Source of the DNA: Lingula anatina
Lineage: Eukaryota > Brachiopoda > Lingulata > Lingulida > Lingulidae
Direction: 5' to 3'
DNA length: 64,000 nt
Assembly: GCF_001039355.2 (NCBI RefSeq)
Contig: NW_019775880.1
Coordinates: 540,127-604,126 of the forward strand
Shown: positions 57,501 through 64,000 of the stretch, piece after piece
Position numbering within the stretch: position 1 is the first letter of the stretch
Layout of the letters: every line of letters starts with the position of its first letter
Program-made: the position numbers and the translations under genes
The notes under the pieces: model-generated
The model's input: the letters and a program-made list of their open reading frames with translations, nothing else
What the model was told of the DNA's origin: nothing
Database searches by the model: none

Positions 57501-60500
57501 ATTATATGATTTTTTGTGCTTAATTTAGTGAAAATTATTTTGTAAAAACAGAAACAGACAGGAGTCTAGAAAAATAGGAAACTAATACACTATATGAGCA
57601 TTGAAAAATCTTTTGTTCTATTTTTTACTTAGATTAAGCAAACAAGTTGTCAATAGGTCTTCATTTGTGAGGTCTGAAAATGTAAAGTAAGACCTGTGCA
57701 GTAGCTTAGAGATTATTGTTTTTAGCAATAAAAGATTATTATCACATAATTGATTCAGAAAAAAAGCTTATTCATACAATTTTTAATATCAAAATTGGCA
57801 AAAAAATTTAAATCCATATGTTTTATGTAAAGTAGAGAAATCATTGGCACCAAATGTTGCAAAAAACAGGTTTGAAAAGCATTTTCTCTGCAAGCCAATG
57901 GAATGCCAGCTTCAAACACCTGACTTTACACATCTTTTTCAAATCAGTGTCTAAATTTTGTACAACCGAAATGCAATTCATTGCTTTGTCTCACAGTAAT
58001 GAGCCTTCTTCCCTGGTTTCTTTTGGTTTCCTTTTTTTCTTTAAAATTTCTTCTTATGGTGCATTTGAATACTCTTATGATGGCATTTGGAAGTTACGTA
58101 ATAAAAAACAAAGTATAAAGCTTGATTAATGTTGACTTGAATGATGTCACTTCTGTTCTTGAAATATCTCTAAAAAAGGAAAGTACTTGTATTAATATTT
58201 AAAACTGCAGATCAAGAGGGATAGGGAATGTTTCATGTATAGATCTGTAGTGCCATTTGGTTTTCAATAATATTGCTAACTTTTATGTGTGAGGGTATTG
58301 TGTACAATGTTTCTGTATAGTTTATCATACCATTATTTTTCATTGTTTTCTGGTTGATTGTAAAAAGTGATAAAGGAAAGACTATTAAACAGAATGGGCT
58401 CAATGTAAAACAGCAAATCAACTAGTGACATGTTTTGCAGTTTATATGAAATTCTTGATCACATTTGAAATTTTGTTGTCTTAAGGATTTAAGAAAGAAA
58501 GAAATTAATTAAGAGTGTAATAATTTGTGGACATATGACTGCTTATTTTATATTTCATGTTGTCTTTCATGTTTTTGAAATAGTATTGCAAGTTTTCGTT
58601 GGATTTTTTAAATTACTATAAAACTAAATCCATAGCTGAAGCATTAAATGGAAATTTGACTCCTCCCCTTCAAATATATCCCTTCAATTTGTGGCAAAAG
58701 GGTAGTGTAATTTTTTCTTTTCTTTTTTCTTTCTTTCTTCTTTTTAAAATTTTTTTATTTATAACATTGGCATTTTTTGCTGCTCCTATTTCTCCCCCTG
58801 TTTTGGTTAATGACTTTAATTTTTACATCTAGCTTTAAAAAAATTTCAGATACGTTTTTTTATTTACAGTTGAGCCATAGTATCAGTATCAAAACTTCAC
58901 AATTTTATGAAATCTAGTTTATTCGTGATGTTATATTTTTTATTGTTAAATGAAATGAAAGCTGTGTCCTTATGCTCTACTTGACGCCTTGTTTATTGTT
59001 CATCTTGCGGCTAGTCGGGAAACAGCGTTAGAGCTTTTCTTAAACTTTTTTAACATTGTGCATTAAATTGCAATATCAAATAAACTAATCGAATCAAGAA
59101 TTTGACACATCATACATCATTGTTAAACACAGTCCAAAAACCAAGACTGACATTTCATTTCACTGCATGAATTTGGGATAAGAAACAGACCATTTAATGT
59201 AACAACCACCATTGAAAGCGTCTGCTGTGCCTGGCTTTCAGATCAAAGCAGAAATTTTTCAATGGCTGGGAGCATAATGGTTGTTCACACTATTGTAACA
59301 AAATTTTACCGGGCGGATAAATTTCAGGCAACTTTTTTTGCCCCTATTTCGGTTAATGACTTTTAATTTTCACAGCTAGCTCAGATTGCAGAAGATACAA
59401 AAGTAAATTTTGGTGGAGAGGGTGGATGTGCCAGAGTCCAATTGTGAGTTTCAGAAGACATTGATTGACAGGGTTAAACTTTGCATGCTGAATTACAGTT
59501 TATAGGATATAAATTAGTGAAAGGACACCAGCAGAAGTAAGGTAGATTTTGCTTAACTGCTTTTTTCCTCCTTTTTAATTTTATGGATGAATGATGTTTC
59601 TTTGTATTTTTTTATAGAAGTGGGGGCTTGGCATCTTTACTCAATTAATAATGGTAATTTTAACTGTTATGAGAAGTATACAGCATAAATAGCATCCAGG
59701 GGGTATGATTTTTTTTGCTTCTTTTTAAAAATAAATCTGTATGGGTTACATATGGTAGATATCTAAAACATATGGTATCCAAACTCAAAAGATACAGCAT
59801 GTAACATATATTCAAAATGCACAACTAGTAGTACTAACCCAAATTGGAATAAAAATTGATTAAGGTGCAATTGAGTGTTAAGAGTTTCCCATTTGTGAAG
59901 CTGGCATTTCAACAATAAAAAAAAAAAAAGAAAAAAGAAAGAAACTCTGAGATTCTTCAACTTTTTGAAACATAAAAGCATCAAATGTACAATATGTACA
60001 ATGATCAGATAGCAAACCATGTATTATATATGTATGCAGCAGTTGAAAAGCAAAAAAGCCATACTTTAAGTACATTTGTGAGAACTATTCTTAATAAAGT
60101 TTTTAAGTGCCTGAAGCTGTTGAACAGTTTTAACCAGGAAGAATGTTCAGCTCAGTGTGACAGTGGTCAAACAAGGTCACATTTTTTATACATTAACAAT
60201 TAACTTGACTGTACTCATACTGGTGATAGCTTATATGTTTGATAAATTAAAATTATAACTTTTTGAAGCTTTTTGATTGGTCAAATTTGAATGAGGAAAT
60301 TCCTTTTAGACAGAAATTCAGTTGTTTGAAGAGTTCAATAAATTGCCATTTGGATTAAGTAAATGAACTGCTTTGGCTTAGTTCATATGTCAAATGGACT
60401 TTTAGCTATTAGTGGTGAATAAAATAGCATTTTCCTGATTTTCCTCAATGATTTAAAGAAAAGAAAGTTAGTAGCATGTCATTTTCTTCTTAAAGTTTCA

Positions 60501-63500
60501 AAATTAATTTGGGGGTTTATCATTTGTAAATTGTGAGAAAAAGATGCAACATCAGGCCTACCCAAGTACCAGACTCAGCACATAAGGATCCTGAACATGG
60601 AAATGGGAAATGGTTATTCATAAGTGAACTTTCCATGTATATGGAATAGGATGTGTATGTAAGGGTACAAAAAGTGAAAAAAAAAGAAAATTATAATATT
60701 TGAAATGAGTTGAAAGCTGCCCGTGTCTCTAATTGTATGTACAGATATGTGTAAAAAGAATACAACATGCTTATTACAATCCTTATGCTGAAACAATACT
60801 CCTGATTGATTCAATACCAAAACCAATCATAATATTGATACTCACCTAACTATGACTTAAAAGCAATTGCCCGGTTTTATTTGTTAAATTTATTATCTAT
60901 TTTGGGGGGTCTATTTAGTCAAACATAATGCATGCATGTTTGCATGAGATTCTCCTTTTTTTGTTTCATTTTTTTGATTACTCTCTGTGAAGAAAACACA
61001 CAAATATTTATAAGATACATCATAGTGTAGTCAAAGCAGACTTTGATCAGTGAATTGTTACAAACCTCTGTGAACAACAAAAAAGGGAGGCTATTAGTTC
61101 CAACCCAGCAACTTTCCCCTTCATGTTTCTTCAGAACCGTGTTGTCAAAATTTCAAAAGTGTTTTTCTCATTTACTATCTCCCACGAAGTCTTTAGTTTA
61201 CTTTTCACTTATCTACCTGTTTCAAATGACACTGGAGACAATAGTGTGTTTTTATGGCCTGGTAAAAGAGGAGACAGACAGACAGTTCAGACAAGAACTA
61301 AGTTAACCTTAAAGATGTCCAACTTTTGTCATGAAAAGCATGTAGATGTAGATGCCTGAAGTGCAAATGGGATATACTTGTGTAAAGGTGTATCCACATG
61401 AGGCACATAGCACTTCCTCATTTCAAATAACATATTTCAAACCAATTTCTGGTTGTATGATGCAGGAAAAGTTTGTTTATTTTTCGGTCCAAATTATTTC
61501 TTGTCTGAATGTACCTATTGAACAGTAGAATCTGATGGAAAGTTCAAGATATATATTATGGCTTTTTACAGGTAGGCTGTTTATCAGAAGTCTTGTTTCC
61601 CCCTTTCTATAATTGACTGAAACTCTGTCATGCAAAGCGAAAATCAAATGTCAGTAATAAAATACTGCCACTTTCTTATGCCATTTGAAGCAAGGGCATT
61701 CATGTCTAGGCATTTCTAGTCTGGCTGTAGTGTCAGTTTTCAGATTTCCCTAACTTTAGAGAAAGCTTGAAGAAAAAGGAAACAAAAGCATAAAAGGGAT
61801 TGGTGGCTGAATTTGATATAACATATGTCTGGCTCTATGAATTTTAGTCAGTAAAGTTCGTGGGCACATCACATTTTTCAAGAATTTTATGACATTTGAT
61901 ACCATGTAATGCAGGTTTTTTTCTTCATTTTCAATTCTGTTACATGACTTCTTTTATTGTCATGATAATTATTTTGAGAAAGAAGATGGGAAACATTTAC
62001 AGCTATTATGGTATTTAATCCATATGTCGTCTTAAAGGAATTATTTTCCTACTTAAAAAAATAACTGTAATTTGCTGAAACATAAAGAACATCAAAACCT
62101 ACAAGAATTGAAGCTGTGAAATCCAAGGTAAAAAAAAAAAGATTTGCCTAAAATGTATCTGGCATCTTTTTCATTTCAAGATGTATTTTCATCATGATGA
62201 AAGGTGTGTGCATGCACTCGATCATTCTTTTGTAGAATGAATTCTTTTATAATAATTGTAAAAGTTCTTATTTTCATCTATCTTTAAAGGTGCATTTGCC
62301 CATTCTTTCAGAGAGTGAATTCTTTCTTTACTTCCATCAAAGATTTTGTTAAATTTTTTTTCCTCACGAAGGCACACGCCCAGGGTACAAGGCGGTGCCC
62401 TGTAAAAGCAGTGATCTGTTGTGACCAGCGTACCATTCCCTGGTCTTTATTTGCACTTTCGGCTTAAATTTCCATTTCACCTTCTTTAGTTTGCATGCAA
62501 TTTTGTCTTAGCAGTGCATCTGAACCCATGACAATAGTTGTCTCCTTACCACCTTTGATATCAAAGAAACTTTTTTTTTTACATATTCAGGTGACTTGAA
62601 TTTCAGATTTCACCTTCTTTTAATGGGTGCCTTAGTGAGTTTCTTCTCTCAAGAAAACTTGTTTTTGTAGATATTTTATTTCACCAGGATGGGTCTTGAA
62701 AGTGAAAAACTCACAATAAGTTCTCTGACATGAGGAGATCCCTTTGTGTTGGTCCACTTGACTGAATAAAGCTGACTTTATAGCAGCAAAGTTCAAAGAA
62801 GATGCCACATTTGTTCAATATATAAGGGACGACAGTGCAGATAAATATATAGCTTAGCTTGAAATTTACAATGATCACGTAGAAAAAGGACTTATATATC
62901 AGTTGATAAAATCTGTTATTGAAACAAACTTTTAACCAGCACAAATGAATTCTAATTGTCTAATTATATTTACATTGTATTGTAATGCATTAATAAAATG
63001 ATTTTACTTAAAAGTTAAAAAGTCATATATGACAAGTTCAAGATTTACTTTATCCTCACTTCTCAATACATACTAGTATAATGTGCTAAAAATTTGCTTG
63101 AATGCAGAGATGCAGAGTAAATCTTTTAACACTTTTGATGTGTGCAGTTACATGTCACCCATTTGGAATAATATATTATATCATCTTTTCTTCTTTTTTT
63201 AAATAAAGATTTTTGAGGTCATGAAGGATTTGCTGCTAATTGACATTATGGAATATTGTCAACATATGCTAGTATAATTGTAAGCGGAAAATGTGAATTT
63301 GCCATTGTGGTTTTATTATTTTTATATGCAACTGATGCAATCTAACACATCATATACTCAGGTTACATGTACATGTAAGTCTAATCTAATGAGGGAGGGG
63401 TGCATTTGCAATGACTGAGTTGTACACTGTCTCAGCCTGATATGATTTTTTTAACCAAAAGAAAAAAAGCATTCTGATGTCTATTTAGCTGTAGCCATCC

Positions 63501-64000
63501 ATTGCCACAGACAGTGAGTAAATAAGTGGCAAGCCATACCCAGATGTCAGGACTGATGGTTAGATACGGGAAATTATGCAGTGGCCTTTTAGACCAATTT
63601 GTTAAAAAATTACTTAAGAAAATTCATTAGTAGTCCACTGAAATAAGATATTGATGATCTGTATAAAAACTGAAAAAAAAGTTCAATAGTAAATTTATTT
63701 TAGTGTTTGAGATTACCAAAGATTTATCCATTATTGAAGGAGACCAAAAGTTTCGGTTTGAAAGTTTTTACTTAAAGAGATCTTAATTGACCAACCTTTA
63801 CATTAAGTTTGTGAAACAGATACCTGAAATAATGTGACCATAATATGAACAAGTTGAGCCACCCAAATGTGGAATACTATCTGCCATGTTGATACTGTAA
63901 CAACACTAATGTTATATGAGGTTAACTTGTGTACTTAGCATATGTCCTTAAATGCTAGAATAAGAACAAGATGTTTTGACGTGCTGTTTTGAAAATACAC
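54031..64000. other. About 10 kb without a supported gene
   Basis: Only short frames occur, none with family resemblance or a connected splice series. Present are an AG microsatellite (54535-54577), T and TC-rich tracts, and a few blocks of less AT-rich, more complex sequence (about 55640-56220, 56860-57170 and 62350-62480). One possible exon with ATGATGAAG at 57140 runs to a GTGAGT donor at 57168. The region reads like a long intron or a regulatory interval of a gene to the right. Confidence 0.5.
54535..54577. repeat. AG microsatellite
   Basis: About 21 AG units in the gene-poor right part of the window. Confidence 0.9.

Noticed and set aside
1-64000. Transfer RNA, ribosomal RNA or CRISPR arrays
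   Set aside because: No cloverleaf with A and B boxes, no rRNA-like block and no regularly spaced direct repeats were seen. The sequence is eukaryotic.

Overview
The window looks like nuclear DNA from an invertebrate animal. It is AT-rich, has many introns with GT-AG junctions, is full of microsatellites and small inverted-repeat elements, and encodes animal-specific proteins: PARN deadenylase, the ciliary protein tectonic-2, a SUEL/rhamnose-type lectin receptor, mGluR-type Venus-flytrap domains and a Rab-type GTPase. A lophotrochozoan such as a mollusc, annelid or brachiopod is my guess. No species is claimed.

Layout. (1) 1-6472, minus strand: the 5' half of PARN in 12 coding exons; the rest lies off the left edge. 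(2) 6666-26754, plus strand: one long tectonic-2 (TCTN2) gene, head-to-head with PARN across about 190 bp. Its C-terminal half is a standard tectonic. Its N-terminal half is a greatly enlarged ectodomain with a 291-codon cassette exon and a Thr/Asn-rich mucin-like exon. (3) 16718-19661, minus strand: a gene nested in a TCTN2 intron, encoding a signal peptide, an 8-Cys galactose/rhamnose-binding lectin domain, a mucin stalk, one membrane span and a 144-residue tail. (4) 27702-43443, minus strand: a receptor with two tandem mGluR-like Venus-flytrap domains, one membrane span and a short tyrosine-bearing tail, with no 7TM or kinase domain. Its 8.8-kb first intron holds large near-identical sequence copies meeting at single N characters. 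(5) 43730-44932, plus strand: a 307-residue coiled-coil protein, head-to-head with the receptor. (6) 45914-52219, minus strand: an 11-exon Rab32/38-like GTPase with an N-terminal acylation signal, a roughly 140-residue acidic insert between G4 and G5, and a C-terminal extension of unknown fold. (7) 52.3-64 kb: a possible divergent plus-strand transcript with three candidate 5' exons, then about 10 kb with no gene I can support.

Three single-N positions (11218, 36432, 39712) each sit at the junction of duplicated sequence, which suggests unmerged contig ends or haplotypes rather than real tandem duplications. In TCTN2 the splice phases support this: using both copies of exons 4-5 would break the frame.

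Most promising candidates for something undescribed: the double Venus-flytrap single-pass receptor, the GTPase with the split G domain, and the enlarged tectonic-2 with its lectin gene nested inside. All gene models are read by eye from splice sites, phase and remembered family features. No alignment or transcript data were available.
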